DNA of 64,000 bases from Methylobacterium sp. E-005 (lineage in GTDB: Bacteria; Pseudomonadota; Alphaproteobacteria; Rhizobiales; Beijerinckiaceae), in the NCBI RefSeq assembly GCF_022829725.1, contig NZ_JAKSYG010000081.1, positions 34,904-98,903 of the forward strand, in the 5' to 3' direction. Every line of letters begins with the position of its first letter. Positions within the stretch are counted from its first letter, which is position 1. The translations under genes were made by a program, and so were the position numbers. The notes under the pieces are model-generated. The model saw only the letters and a program-made list of their open reading frames with translations, ran no database searches and had not been told where the DNA came from. Positions 41,317-49,438 of this stretch are shown here, in pieces.

Positions 41317-44300
41317 CCGATGCCCTCGACGCCCTGCGCCGGGTCGATTTCGATTGGGTGCGCACCCTCGACAGCATCTGGATCGACACCCCGCCCACCG
41401 GAAGCCCGAACGAGCGGCTCGTCCCGGACCTCGTCGCCGACCTCCACGCCAAGGCCCGCAAGCCCGCCGACCGCGCCCTCGGCCGCGTCTTCATCGGCCC
41501 GTCCGGCGTCGGCAAGACGCACCTCGTCGGGCAGATCCGGCAGGAGGCGTGGCGCACGGGGGCGTGGTTCGTGCCCCTCGACGTCCTCGGCCTCACGGAT
41601 TTCTGGCGCAGCGCCGCCCTGAGCTTCGTGACCGCCCTGCTGCAGACGATGCCGGACGGACGGCGGCAATCGGATGCGGTGCTGGCCGGTGTGGCGCGCC
41701 GGTTCGGCGTCGAGACGCAGGTCGAGGCCGCGTTCAACACCCCGAACATCGATGCCCGCCGGATCGTCGATGTCCTCGTGACGGCGCTGATGCGGGTCGA
41801 TGCCGGCCGCGCGCTCAAGCACCTCGACGTGTTCCGGGCGCTCTGCCTGCTGCGCTCGCAGGATTTCGGCGTGGTCGGCCTCGCCCATGCCTGGCTGCAG
41901 GGCTACGACGCGGATCCCACGGAGCGGGCCGCCCTGGGCTTCAAGACGCCGCCGCCGGCCCCGGTCGAGCTCGTGCGCGGCATGGGCTGGATCATGGCGC
42001 TCAGCGGGCCGACGGTGGTCGCGGTCGACCAGATCGACGGGATCATCGAGAGCAGCCGGCTCGCCGCCCAGGACGGGCTCGACGCGGAGGCCGGGCTGAC
42101 CGAGGTGCTGGCCGCGGGCCTGCTCGAGGTCAACATCGTCTGCGACCGGAGCATGACGGTGGTGACCTGCCTCCAGGAGTCCTGGGAGCGCCTCGCAACG
42201 CGCAGCCTCGCGCCGATGCTCGGCCGCATCGCGGAGCCGACGCTGCTGCTCGGCATGAACGAGCGGGCCGCCGCCGCCGCCCTGGTGACCGAGCGGCTGG
42301 CCCCGGCCTACGCGGAGACCGGCTTCGAAGCCCCGTTCCCGACTTGGCCGTTCAGCGAGCGCGCCATCGCGGCCGCCGCAGCGGCCAACATGATGCCCCG
42401 CACCCTGCTGATGCGCTGCGACGCCTTCCGCCGCCGCTGCCTCGCGGAGGGCGTGGTCAACGCCTGCGACGACCTCGGCGCGCCTCCGCTGCCGACGCCG
42501 ATCACGACGAACGGCACCGAGTTCGACCTCGCCAAGTTCTGCGCGCAGGCCGACATCGCCGGCATCCGCAGCGACGAGGACGCTTGGCTCGGTCAGCTCC
42601 TGCGCGACGTCTTTGACCTCTACGCCCTGGAGGACGACCCCGACGATTCGCTCGGCGTCGTCAGCAAGGGCGAGCCGGACCAAAGAATTCCGCCGCTCCA
42701 CGGCCGTCTGATCTTCATCCACCACGACCAGAACGACCGCGAGCGGCACGTCTGCTACCGGGCGCTCCAGCACCAGAACGCCATCGCGTTCCAGGCGCGC
42801 CTGCGGGCGGCGCTGACGGCCTCGGGCATCTCGACGCGCATCCCTGACCGGGAACTGCTCCTCGTCCGCCGCGGCCCCGTGCCGGGCGGGGCCAAGACGA
42901 AACAGCTCGTCGACGCGTTCACGGCGGCCGGCGGGCGGGCGATCGACCCGTCCGACGACGACCTGCGGGTCTTCGCCGGCCTGCGCGACCTGCGCGCCTG
43001 GGCGCAGGAGGAGGGCATCTCCGACCGGTTCGAGCGCTGGATCCGCGCCGAGCAGCCGCTGGCGAAGACCACCTTCTTCCAGGCCGCGGGCCTTGCCCAC
43101 GCGGTGAGCGGCGGCGAGGATCCGGCGGCGGTCGAGAAGCCGGCGGACCGTCCCATCGCCCCGAAAGCGGCCCCGAAGCCCGCGTCCGGAGGGGCCGTCG
43201 CTGCAGAGAAGCCCGGCCCGAAGAAGGTCGAGCCGCCGCCCGCACCCCGGCCTGAGGGGCACGCCCCGGCGCCGGAGGCGATCCCGGTCGGCCATCGGCT
43301 CACCCCCGACGCCCCCGCGGTCAGCCTTTCGCTGCGCCTGCTGCCCCGGCACATTGCGATCATCGCGGGTTCGGGATCGGGCAAGACCGTGCTGCTGCGC
43401 CGTCTCGTGGAGGAGGCGGCCCTCGCTGGGCTCCCGGCCATCGTGATCGACCCCAACAACGATCTCTCACGGCTCGGCGACCCGTGGCCGGAGCCGCCGA
43501 AGGCCTTTTCCCCGGAGGATGCCCGCAAGGCGGCGCTCTATGCCGAGCGGGTCGAGGTCGTGGTCTGGACGCCGGGGGTGCATGCCGGCAACCCGCTGTT
43601 CCTCTCGGTCCTGCCCGACTTCGCCGAGCTGGGCGCGGATCGGGACGAGCGCCAGCAGGCGATCGAGATGGCGGCCGAGACCCTCGGGCCGCTGGCCGGC
43701 GCCAGGACCAATCTGCTGCGCGGCGTGCTCGCGGGGGCGCTCCAGCACTTTTCGGACCGTGGCGGCGGCAAGCTCGGCGACTTCATCGCCCTGCTGGCCG
43801 ACCTGCCGGACGGGACCAGCGCGATCGGCAACGCCGCCAAGCACGCGGCCAACATGGCCGACCAGCTCCACGCGGCGATCGCCACGAACCCGCTGCTCAA
43901 GGTCGAGGGCACGGTGCTCGATCCGCGCCACCTGTTCTTCGGGCGCGACCCGGGGCGCACCCGCATCTCGGTGATCAACCTGTCGGGCCTCGTCTCGGAG
44001 GCGGCCCGGCTCGATTTCGTGAACCGGCTCCAGATGGCGCTGTTCGGCTGGATCAAGAAGAACCCGCAGCCCCGCGGCCTGCTCTACGTGGTCGACGAGG
44101 CGCAGACCTTCCTGCCGGCGCAAGGGGCCTCGCCGAGCCTCGGCAGCGGCATCAAGCTGGTGGCGCAGGGCCGGAAATACGGGCTCGGCATGATCGTGGC
44201 GACGCAGGTGCCGCGGGGCATCCACAATCAGGTGGTCTCGAACTGCACCACGCAGTTCTTCGGCCGCCAGAGCGCCCCCGCCACCATCGCGGCCGCCCAG

Positions 44301-44495
44301 GAGATCATGGCGGCGAGCGGGGGCAGCGCCGCCGATATCGGCAAGCTCGGGGCCGGGGAGTTCTACTTCGCCACCGAGGGCTCGGGGCGCCCGGCCAAGC
44401 TGCGCACGCCGCTCTGCCTGTCCTACCATCCGGCCAACCCGCCGACGCCCGAGGCGGTCGTCCGGCAGGCCAAGCGCTCGGCGGAATCGGCCTGA
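41313..44495 (+). CDS. Tandem-ATPase protein: AAA domain plus HerA-like translocase domain
   Basis: 1060 residues. N-terminal ATPase: Walker A FIGPSGVGKTH (60-70) and Walker B TVVAVDQID (about 234-242). A middle domain (about 460-600) begins GRLIFIHHDQNDRERHVCYRAL and is of unknown type. A Pro/Ala/Lys linker (605-660) leads to a HerA/FtsK-type ATPase: Walker A AGSGSGKTVLLRR (685-697), LGPLAGARTNLLRGVLAGAL, Walker B LLYVVDEAQTF (923-933) and AQGRKYGLGMIVATQ (951-965). HerA-like motors are DNA translocases that work with nucleases; the upstream DUF559 gene and overlapping start suggest one complex. High GC and normal codon use; not obviously recent. Confidence 0.8.
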   Translation: MTDALDALRRVDFDWVRTLDSIWIDTPPTGSPNERLVPDLVADLHAKARKPADRALGRVFIGPSGVGKTHLVGQIRQEAWRTGAWFVPLDVLGLTDFWRSAALSFVTALLQTMPDGRRQSDAVLAGVARRFGVETQVEAAFNTPNIDARRIVDVLVTALMRVDAGRALKHLDVFRALCLLRSQDFGVVGLAHAWLQGYDADPTERAALGFKTPPPAPVELVRGMGWIMALSGPTVVAVDQIDGIIESSRLAAQDGLDAEAGLTEVLAAGLLEVNIVCDRSMTVVTCLQESWERLATRSLAPMLGRIAEPTLLLGMNERAAAAALVTERLAPAYAETGFEAPFPTWPFSERAIAAAAAANMMPRTLLMRCDAFRRRCLAEGVVNACDDLGAPPLPTPITTNGTEFDLAKFCAQADIAGIRSDEDAWLGQLLRDVFDLYALEDDPDDSLGVVSKGEPDQRIPPLHGRLIFIHHDQNDRERHVCYRALQHQNAIAFQARLRAALTASGISTRIPDRELLLVRRGPVPGGAKTKQLVDAFTAAGGRAIDPSDDDLRVFAGLRDLRAWAQEEGISDRFERWIRAEQPLAKTTFFQAAGLAHAVSGGEDPAAVEKPADRPIAPKAAPKPASGGAVAAEKPGPKKVEPPPAPRPEGHAPAPEAIPVGHRLTPDAPAVSLSLRLLPRHIAIIAGSGSGKTVLLRRLVEEAALAGLPAIVIDPNNDLSRLGDPWPEPPKAFSPEDARKAALYAERVEVVVWTPGVHAGNPLFLSVLPDFAELGADRDERQQAIEMAAETLGPLAGARTNLLRGVLAGALQHFSDRGGGKLGDFIALLADLPDGTSAIGNAAKHAANMADQLHAAIATNPLLKVEGTVLDPRHLFFGRDPGRTRISVINLSGLVSEAARLDFVNRLQMALFGWIKKNPQPRGLLYVVDEAQTFLPAQGASPSLGSGIKLVAQGRKYGLGMIVATQVPRGIHNQVVSNCTTQFFGRQSAPATIAAAQEIMAASGGSAADIGKLGAGEFYFATEGSGRPAKLRTPLCLSYHPANPPTPEAVVRQAKRSAESA

Positions 44496-44516
44496 GCGGC
44501 CGAGCGCGCAGGCGAT

Positions 44517-44568
44517 GGGGTTTCCAAAGGGCCGTGCCCTTTGGCGGGGTATCGGGGCGGAGCCCTGA
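44517..44568. repeat. REP-like element: two adjacent hairpins
   Basis: CCAAAGGGC-CGT-GCCCTTTGG (44524..44544) is preceded by GGTTT and followed by GGCGGGGT and a second hairpin around GGGCGGAGCCC. The same plan (GGTTTCCAGAGGGC...GCCCTCTGG then GTCAGGG...CCCTGAC) appears at 63690..63745. May double as the terminator of the nuclease/HerA operon. Confidence 0.7.
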
Positions 44569-44686
44569 TCCCTGGCCGCCGGAAGCGTGGCCGCAGATCC
44601 CGCCCCGGTGTTGCCGCTTCGCCCTTGTAGGGTCACCGGGTTTCCCGGCCCCTGGGCGGGTCGAAGGCAGCGCGGAGCGGGCAGGG

Positions 44687-45754
44687 GTGGCGAAGGCGGG
44701 GGCCGGCCGGGCGAACAATTTCGGGACGCTGCGCCTGCTGTTCGCGGCCCTGGTGATCCTCGCCCACGCCCCCGAGCTGGTGGACGGGGACCGGTCGCGC
44801 GAATTGCTGACGCGGGTGTTCGGCACCCTGTCGTTCGGCGAGGTGGCGGTCGACGGTTTCTTCCTCGTGAGCGGCTACCTGATCACCGCGAGCTACCGGG
44901 CCAAACGCTCCTTCGCCGACTACCTGATGCGGCGGGTGCGGCGGATCTATCCGGGCTTCGTGGTGGCCTCACTCCTGTGCGTCGCGGTCGTGGCGCCCCT
45001 GGCCGGGGGCGACCTCGCGGCCCTCTCGCTCCCGGAGACCCTGGCCCGGCTGGCCCTGCTGCTCATGCCGGTGGTCCCGGGCGCCTTCGCGGAGCTGCCC
45101 TATCCGATGCTCGACGGATCGATGTGGACGATCCCCTGCGAGTTCGGCTGCTACTTGCTGCTGGGCCTCGTCGGCACCGCCCGGGCACTCCGGCGGCGGG
45201 GCCGCTACCTCGCGATGCTGGCGGGCTTGAGCGGCCTGCTCGTCCTGCGTTGGCTGTACCTGCCGATCGGGCATCCGGGGGACGGACTCGGCTCCCTGTC
45301 GGAGATGATCCGGCTCAGCTTCGTGTTCGCCTGCGGCGGCGCCTTCCAGCTCTTCGCCGACCGGATCGCCTATACCGGCCGGGGCGCGGCTTTGGCCGCC
45401 GGGCTGCTCCTGCCGCTGCTGTTCAGCCCGCCGCTCGCCGAGCCGGCCTTCGCGCTGCTCGGCGGCTACCTGATCTTCTGGTTCGCCTTCGCGGTCCGGC
45501 CCCTCGCGCTCAGCCGCGCCACCGCGCAGGTCGATCCCTCCTACGGACTCTATCTCTACGCGTGGCCGATCCAGAACCTGCTGATCGCCCGGGTGCCGGG
45601 GCTCTCCCCCTGGACGGGGGCCGCCCTGACGCTGGCGGCCGCGCTGCCCCTCGGGATCCTGAGCTGGTACTGCGTCGAGCGGCCGATGCTCCGGCGCCCG
45701 CAGGGCTCGGCCGGCCTGGGGTCGGGTGACGCACTGGCCGCCCTCGGCCGCTGA
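44687..45754 (+). CDS. Acyltransferase family 3 membrane protein
   Basis: 355 residues from a GTG at 44687. About ten helices. The family signature is clear: NNFGTLRLLFAALVILAHAPEL (with the catalytic His), VDGFFLVSGYLITASYRAKRSFADYLMRRVRRIYPGF and DGSMWTIPCEFGCYLLLGLV. Such proteins transfer acyl groups to sugars of exopolysaccharide, LPS or Nod-type molecules at the inner membrane. The substrate is not predictable. C-terminus SYGLYLYAWPIQNLL and VERPMLRRP is typical. Single gene between a REP-like element and the sigma-1.1-like gene. Confidence 0.85.
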   Translation: MAKAGAGRANNFGTLRLLFAALVILAHAPELVDGDRSRELLTRVFGTLSFGEVAVDGFFLVSGYLITASYRAKRSFADYLMRRVRRIYPGFVVASLLCVAVVAPLAGGDLAALSLPETLARLALLLMPVVPGAFAELPYPMLDGSMWTIPCEFGCYLLLGLVGTARALRRRGRYLAMLAGLSGLLVLRWLYLPIGHPGDGLGSLSEMIRLSFVFACGGAFQLFADRIAYTGRGAALAAGLLLPLLFSPPLAEPAFALLGGYLIFWFAFAVRPLALSRATAQVDPSYGLYLYAWPIQNLLIARVPGLSPWTGAALTLAAALPLGILSWYCVERPMLRRPQGSAGLGSGDALAALGR

Positions 45755-45828
45755 GATCCGGTAACCGCCCCCGCCCTCGCGCGTTGGCGCCGGACCAGCA
45801 GGGCAGGGGGCCGAAAGGGGGGCCGGAC

Positions 45829-46251
45829 ATGTCCCAGACCATCGATCGCGGGACCCTCGACCGGCTCATCGCCCTCGGGCGGGAGCGCGGAGAACTCTCG
45901 GCGGAGGATCTGCGGGCCGCGCTGCCGGTGGAGCGCCTGGATGTCGACGATCTCGTCCTGGTGATGCTGGAACTGGAGGCCGCCGGGATCAGCGTCGAGC
46001 CCGAAGCCTTCGGGCCGCCCGCCGACAAGCCGCTCACGACCGCCGTGACCCTCCCGGCACGGGATCCCGGCTCCATTCCGGCGGTCCGGGCAGGGGAGGG
46101 CGCGGATGCCGCAGCCACCCCGACAGACGCCGGATCACGGCCGGCGCCGCCGCAGGGGGATCCGGACGACGGGGCAGGGGTCAACCGGGCCATCATCCTG
46201 GCAGGCCTCGCGACGCTGCTCGTGCTCGGCGCCGTGCTGCTGCTCCTCTGA
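45829..46251 (+). CDS. Sigma-70 region 1.1-like domain protein with C-terminal membrane anchor
   Basis: 140 residues from the ATG at 45829. Residues about 8-60 (DRLIALGRERGELSAEDLRAALPVERLDVDDLVLVMLELEAAGISV) match by eye the compact region 1.1 of primary sigma factors, the negatively charged domain that blocks DNA access of free sigma. No other sigma region follows. A Pro/Asp/Ala linker leads to a C-terminal helix (AIILAGLATLLVLGAVLLLL) ending at the last residues, so the domain would be tethered to the inner membrane facing the cytoplasm. Function unknown. Confidence 0.65.
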   Translation: MSQTIDRGTLDRLIALGRERGELSAEDLRAALPVERLDVDDLVLVMLELEAAGISVEPEAFGPPADKPLTTAVTLPARDPGSIPAVRAGEGADAAATPTDAGSRPAPPQGDPDDGAGVNRAIILAGLATLLVLGAVLLLL

Positions 46252-46317
46252 GCGGACGCGGAACGCATCGGCCGGCGGCACCGTTGGCCGGGGGCTGTTC
46301 ACGGAAGATCCGGCACC

Positions 46318-46737
46318 ATGCGCCAACCCCCCGACGGAAACACCCCTGACGGAAACACCCCTGACGGAACCTTGGCCCTGCTGATCGCGGCCCTGCGCGC
46401 GGGCACCGCCCATGTCGAGGCGCTGCTCACGCTGGCGCGGACCGAGATCGACGGCAACCTCCGGGCGATCGTCTCGCTGGTGGCCATCGTCGGGACGATC
46501 CCGATCCTCCTGATCGTGACCTTCTTCCTCGGCCTCGACGGGGTGGTGAAGCTGCTGGCGCTGCCGCTGGGCTCCGAGGCGCCGGCGGCGCTGATCGTCG
46601 CCGCGCCCTTCCTGATCATGGCGCTCTGGCTCGGCTGGCTCGGGGCGCGCCGGATGGCGCTCTCGAATCTCGAACCCTGGCGGACATGGCGTCAGGCGAA
46701 GCGGACCATCCGGGAGGTGGCCGGGACTGGAGGCTGA
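46318..46737 (+). CDS. Phage-holin-III-like two-helix membrane protein
   Basis: 139 residues. The N-terminus carries a short repeat (DGNTP, 15-bp tandem unit in the DNA), then an amphipathic helix and two membrane helices (IVSLVAIVGTIPILLIVTFFLGL and APAALIVAAPFLIMALWLGWLG), ending in a basic helix (WRTWRQAKRTIREV). This fits the holin-X/phage holin superfamily III found in many chromosomes as single genes. No lysis genes are nearby, so a stress or membrane role is more likely than phage lysis. Confidence 0.65.
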   Translation: MRQPPDGNTPDGNTPDGTLALLIAALRAGTAHVEALLTLARTEIDGNLRAIVSLVAIVGTIPILLIVTFFLGLDGVVKLLALPLGSEAPAALIVAAPFLIMALWLGWLGARRMALSNLEPWRTWRQAKRTIREVAGTGG

Positions 46738-46746
46738 CGCCGGTTC

Positions 46747-46965
46747 TCAGCGCCCCCCCGTGCCGGTGGCTTTGGGGCTGAGGTGCAGGAAGCTGCGCTC
46801 GCCCGTGGCCGCCTCGGCGACGTGCTGGATCGTATCGAGCAGGTCGGCCACCGCGAGCGGCCCGGCGGGCCGGAAATCGGCCTTCGGCGCGACCCAGCGC
46901 TTCTGCGTGCGGCCCGCGGCGATCTGCGCCTCGCTCAGCGCATCGAAGTCCCGGCGTCGCGTCAC
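46747..46965 (-). CDS. Hypothetical small protein
   Basis: 72 residues from a GTG at 46965 with GGAGGG eight bases upstream; a longer ATG start (46980) overlaps that site. Sequence TRRRDFDALSEAQIAAGRTQKRWVAPKADFRPAGPLAVADLLDTIQHVAEAATGERSFLHL ends in a Gly/Thr tail. No domain recognised; soluble and helical. Confidence 0.5.
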   Translation of the reverse strand: MTRRRDFDALSEAQIAAGRTQKRWVAPKADFRPAGPLAVADLLDTIQHVAEAATGERSFLHLSPKATGTGGR

Positions 46966-47417
46966 GGATAGTCCCTCCAAGCTCGGCTCGCGATGGGAAA
47001 ATCTGCCCGGATTATGGTTGATGAAGCATTAACGCCCGGGTCTGCACCGTTCGTCGCAGGACGATCGGATCGCATAAGACGGGTGCGTCCCGCGGTGATT
47101 GACGCGCCTCGGCCGTCAGCGCTCTCCGTCGTCGCGGGCGCAGCGAAGCGGCCCAGGGCAGCGCGACTTCGGTGGACGTGGCGCGGACTGGATTGCTTCG
47201 CTGCGCCCGCCAAGACGGTCGCCGCCTTCAGGGTGCGCTGAGCTCTTGTCCGACCAGCACAGGAAGCGCCGCGCGGCGGCACCATAGCCCCCGGCTTGAT
47301 CCCCGGCATCAACCCCTATAGTCAGCAAAAACTGAGGTTCATCAATAGATTAGTGTGATTATAAACTACAGCCGTCGAATGGCCTGCTGTTCCGCTGCCG
47401 GATCCCGGGCCTAGCCC
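46966..47417. other. Intergenic region with long inverted repeat
   Basis: About 450 bases without a supported gene. It includes the inverted repeat at 47135..47209 and an A/T-rich promoter-like stretch (47325..47370) before the MFS gene. A 116-codon minus-strand frame (46962..47312) has no ribosome binding site or recognisable sequence. Confidence 0.5.
47135..47209. repeat. 15-bp inverted repeat, REP/BIME-like
   Basis: CGGGCGCAGCGAAGC (47135..47149) and GCTTCGCTGCGCCCG (47195..47209) are perfect complements across 45 bp. The sequence near the right arm (TGGATTGCTTCGCTGCGCC) resembles dispersed palindromic elements known from alphaproteobacterial genomes. Confidence 0.6.
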
Positions 47418-48659
47418 ATGGCGGCAGGACAGGCCATCGGCATCCGGGTCACCGATACCCTGGCGGCCCTGCGCCCGCTGGCGCCGTTCTTCTGCCTGTA
47501 CGTGACCTTCGGGGCGACGCTCGGCTTCCTGTCGGGCGGGGCGCCGCTGATCCTGCGGGCGCGGGGGGTGGAACTCGCCGAGGTCGGGCTGCTGCAGCTC
47601 ATCAACCTGCCGGTCGGGCTGACCTTCCTGTGGGCGCCCCTCCTCGACCGCCTCCACCTGCCGGTGCTGACCCACCGCATCGGCTGGATCGCGGCCGCGC
47701 AGGGCGCGACGGTGCTCCTCCTCGCCGTGCTCAGCCTCGGCGCGCACTGGCCGCTCGCGGCGCTCCTCGCCCTGGCGGTGGCGGCCTGCGCCTGCGTGGC
47801 CACCATGGACATCGCCCTCGAAGCCCTGGTGGTCGAGACCGTGCCGGCGGAGCGGCGCGCCTTCGTGGCCTCGGCCAAGCTGTGCGGGGCCTCGCTCGGC
47901 GGGATCCTGGGTGTCGGCGTGCTGGTCGGCTCCTACGACCGGTTCGGCTGGCATGGGGCGGTCCTGACCTGCGCGGCTCTGGACGCCCTGTGCCTGCTGC
48001 CGATCCTGTTCTATCCGGAAGCCCAGCGCCGCGGGGCCGGGGGCCGGCCGGAGCGATGGTCGGGCTCCGTCGCGCGCCTGCGGGTGCTGGGCGGGCGGGT
48101 GCTGGCGCTCGGGGCCTATTTCGCCGCCGCCTACCTGCTCGGCGGGCCCAACACCCTGGCGCTGCTCGATCTCGGCGTGCCGCTGGGGCAGGTCGGGTTC
48201 CTGACCGGCACGGTCCTGCCGGGGGTCAACCTCGTCATGGCGCTGGCGGCGGGCGGGCTCGCCGCCCGGTTCGGCACGGTCCGGCTGATCGGGTTCGGCG
48301 CCGTCGGAATCCTCGCCTCCGGGGCCCTGATGGCCGGCGCCTGCGCGGGCCGGATGGCCGATCTCGCCATCGCCGCCACGGTGCTGAGCTTCGTCGCGGG
48401 CGGGTTCCTCGGGGTGCCGGTGTTCAACATGATCTACCGCTGGGCACAGGGGCCGAGCCCCGCCACCGACTACGCCCTGCTGTTCGGGGCGGCCTTCTTC
48501 GCCGCGATGCCCCTGCGGGTCGCCGCCCCGGCGCTCGCCGGCTGGATCGGCTGGCCGGGCTACTTCGCCGCCACCCTGCCGCCCTACGCCGCCGCGGTGG
48601 CGTGGCTCGCCGTCGCGATGGACCGGACGCTGCGCGCCGACCGGATGGACGTCCGATGA
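47418..48659 (+). CDS. MFS transporter, possibly siderophore-related (RhtX/AmpG-like)
   Basis: 413 residues, twelve helices. FLSGGAPLILRARGVELAEVGLLQLINLPVGLTFLWAPLLDRL and TMDIALEALVVETVPAERRAFVASAKLCGASLGGILG resemble the AmpG/RhtX branch of the major facilitator superfamily. Because the next gene encodes a FhuF-like ferric reductase and overlaps it (ATGA), import of a ferric siderophore or its fragment is likely; peptidoglycan fragment uptake is the alternative. Confidence 0.75.
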   Translation: MAAGQAIGIRVTDTLAALRPLAPFFCLYVTFGATLGFLSGGAPLILRARGVELAEVGLLQLINLPVGLTFLWAPLLDRLHLPVLTHRIGWIAAAQGATVLLLAVLSLGAHWPLAALLALAVAACACVATMDIALEALVVETVPAERRAFVASAKLCGASLGGILGVGVLVGSYDRFGWHGAVLTCAALDALCLLPILFYPEAQRRGAGGRPERWSGSVARLRVLGGRVLALGAYFAAAYLLGGPNTLALLDLGVPLGQVGFLTGTVLPGVNLVMALAAGGLAARFGTVRLIGFGAVGILASGALMAGACAGRMADLAIAATVLSFVAGGFLGVPVFNMIYRWAQGPSPATDYALLFGAAFFAAMPLRVAAPALAGWIGWPGYFAATLPPYAAAVAWLAVAMDRTLRADRMDVR

Positions 48660-49426
48660 TCGCCGAGGTCGCCGCCCAGGTCCCGGATTCGCTCGCGGCC
48701 TACCGGGACGGCGTCGCGGCCGGACCCGGCGGGCCGGCTTCCGTGCCGCTCCGGGCGCTGCGCGACCCGCGCGTGTTCGACGCGACCCTGGCAGCCTTCG
48801 CGGCGGGGCTAAGCCCCGCGGCGGGGCTTAGCCCCGCGATGGGGCTCGGCCCGGAGGCGGGCGGCGCCCCTTGCGACCGGCGCGTCCTGGTCTCGTACTG
48901 GAGCCAGTTCTACCTCGCCGCCCTGGCGACGCCGGCGCTCACCGCCCTGGTGCGCCTCGGCCGCCCGCTGCCCCTCGCCTTCGATACGATGAGCCTCGAA
49001 CGCGACGGGGCCGGCCGGCCCTGCCGCTTCCGCCTGCCCGCGGCGGAGTCGGATTGCGGATCCTGCCCGGCCCCCGGCCTCGCCGGGCTGGTGGAGGCGC
49101 ATCTGCAGCCCTTCGTGGCCCTGTGCCACGAACGCTGCGGCATCGCCCCGCGCATCCTCTGGGGCAACGCCGCGGTGATCCTCGACTACGTCGCGCGGGA
49201 GCTTGAAGGCGCACGTGGGGACGGGGAAGGGGCGGTCTGTGACGACGTCGCGTCCTGCCTCGGATGGCGCGCCGGCCCGGCCTGCGCTACGAGCCCCCTC
49301 TCGCAGGCGCTCTGCCCGGGGGCGTCGGGCTGCCGGCGGCGGCGGGTCTGCTGCCTGCGGCACCGCCTGCCGGGGGTGCCGTCCTGCGGCGCGCTCTGCC
49401 CCTCCGCATGCGCCGCCCAGACTTGA
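48656..49426 (+). CDS. FhuF-like siderophore ferric reductase
   Basis: 256 residues. Central part LVSYWSQFYLAALATPALTALVRLGRPLPL and LQPFVALCHERCGIAPRILWGNAAVILDY are typical of FhuF. The C-terminal [2Fe-2S] site reads CC, ten residues, then C-G-A-L-C; the classical motif has two rather than three residues between the last Cys pair. Additional Cys occur (ESDCGSCPAP, CDDVASC). The protein would release iron from internalised ferric siderophore in the cytoplasm. An imperfect GLSPA repeat lies near residue 55. Confidence 0.75.
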   Translation: MIAEVAAQVPDSLAAYRDGVAAGPGGPASVPLRALRDPRVFDATLAAFAAGLSPAAGLSPAMGLGPEAGGAPCDRRVLVSYWSQFYLAALATPALTALVRLGRPLPLAFDTMSLERDGAGRPCRFRLPAAESDCGSCPAPGLAGLVEAHLQPFVALCHERCGIAPRILWGNAAVILDYVARELEGARGDGEGAVCDDVASCLGWRAGPACATSPLSQALCPGASGCRRRRVCCLRHRLPGVPSCGALCPSACAAQT

Positions 49427-49438
49427 TTTCGAGCCGCG

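Noticed and set aside
46318..46737. Phage lysis cassette
   Set aside because: The holin-like protein has no endolysin or phage genes beside it.
46962..47312. 116-codon minus-strand frame
   Set aside because: Crosses the inverted repeat, no recognisable protein features.
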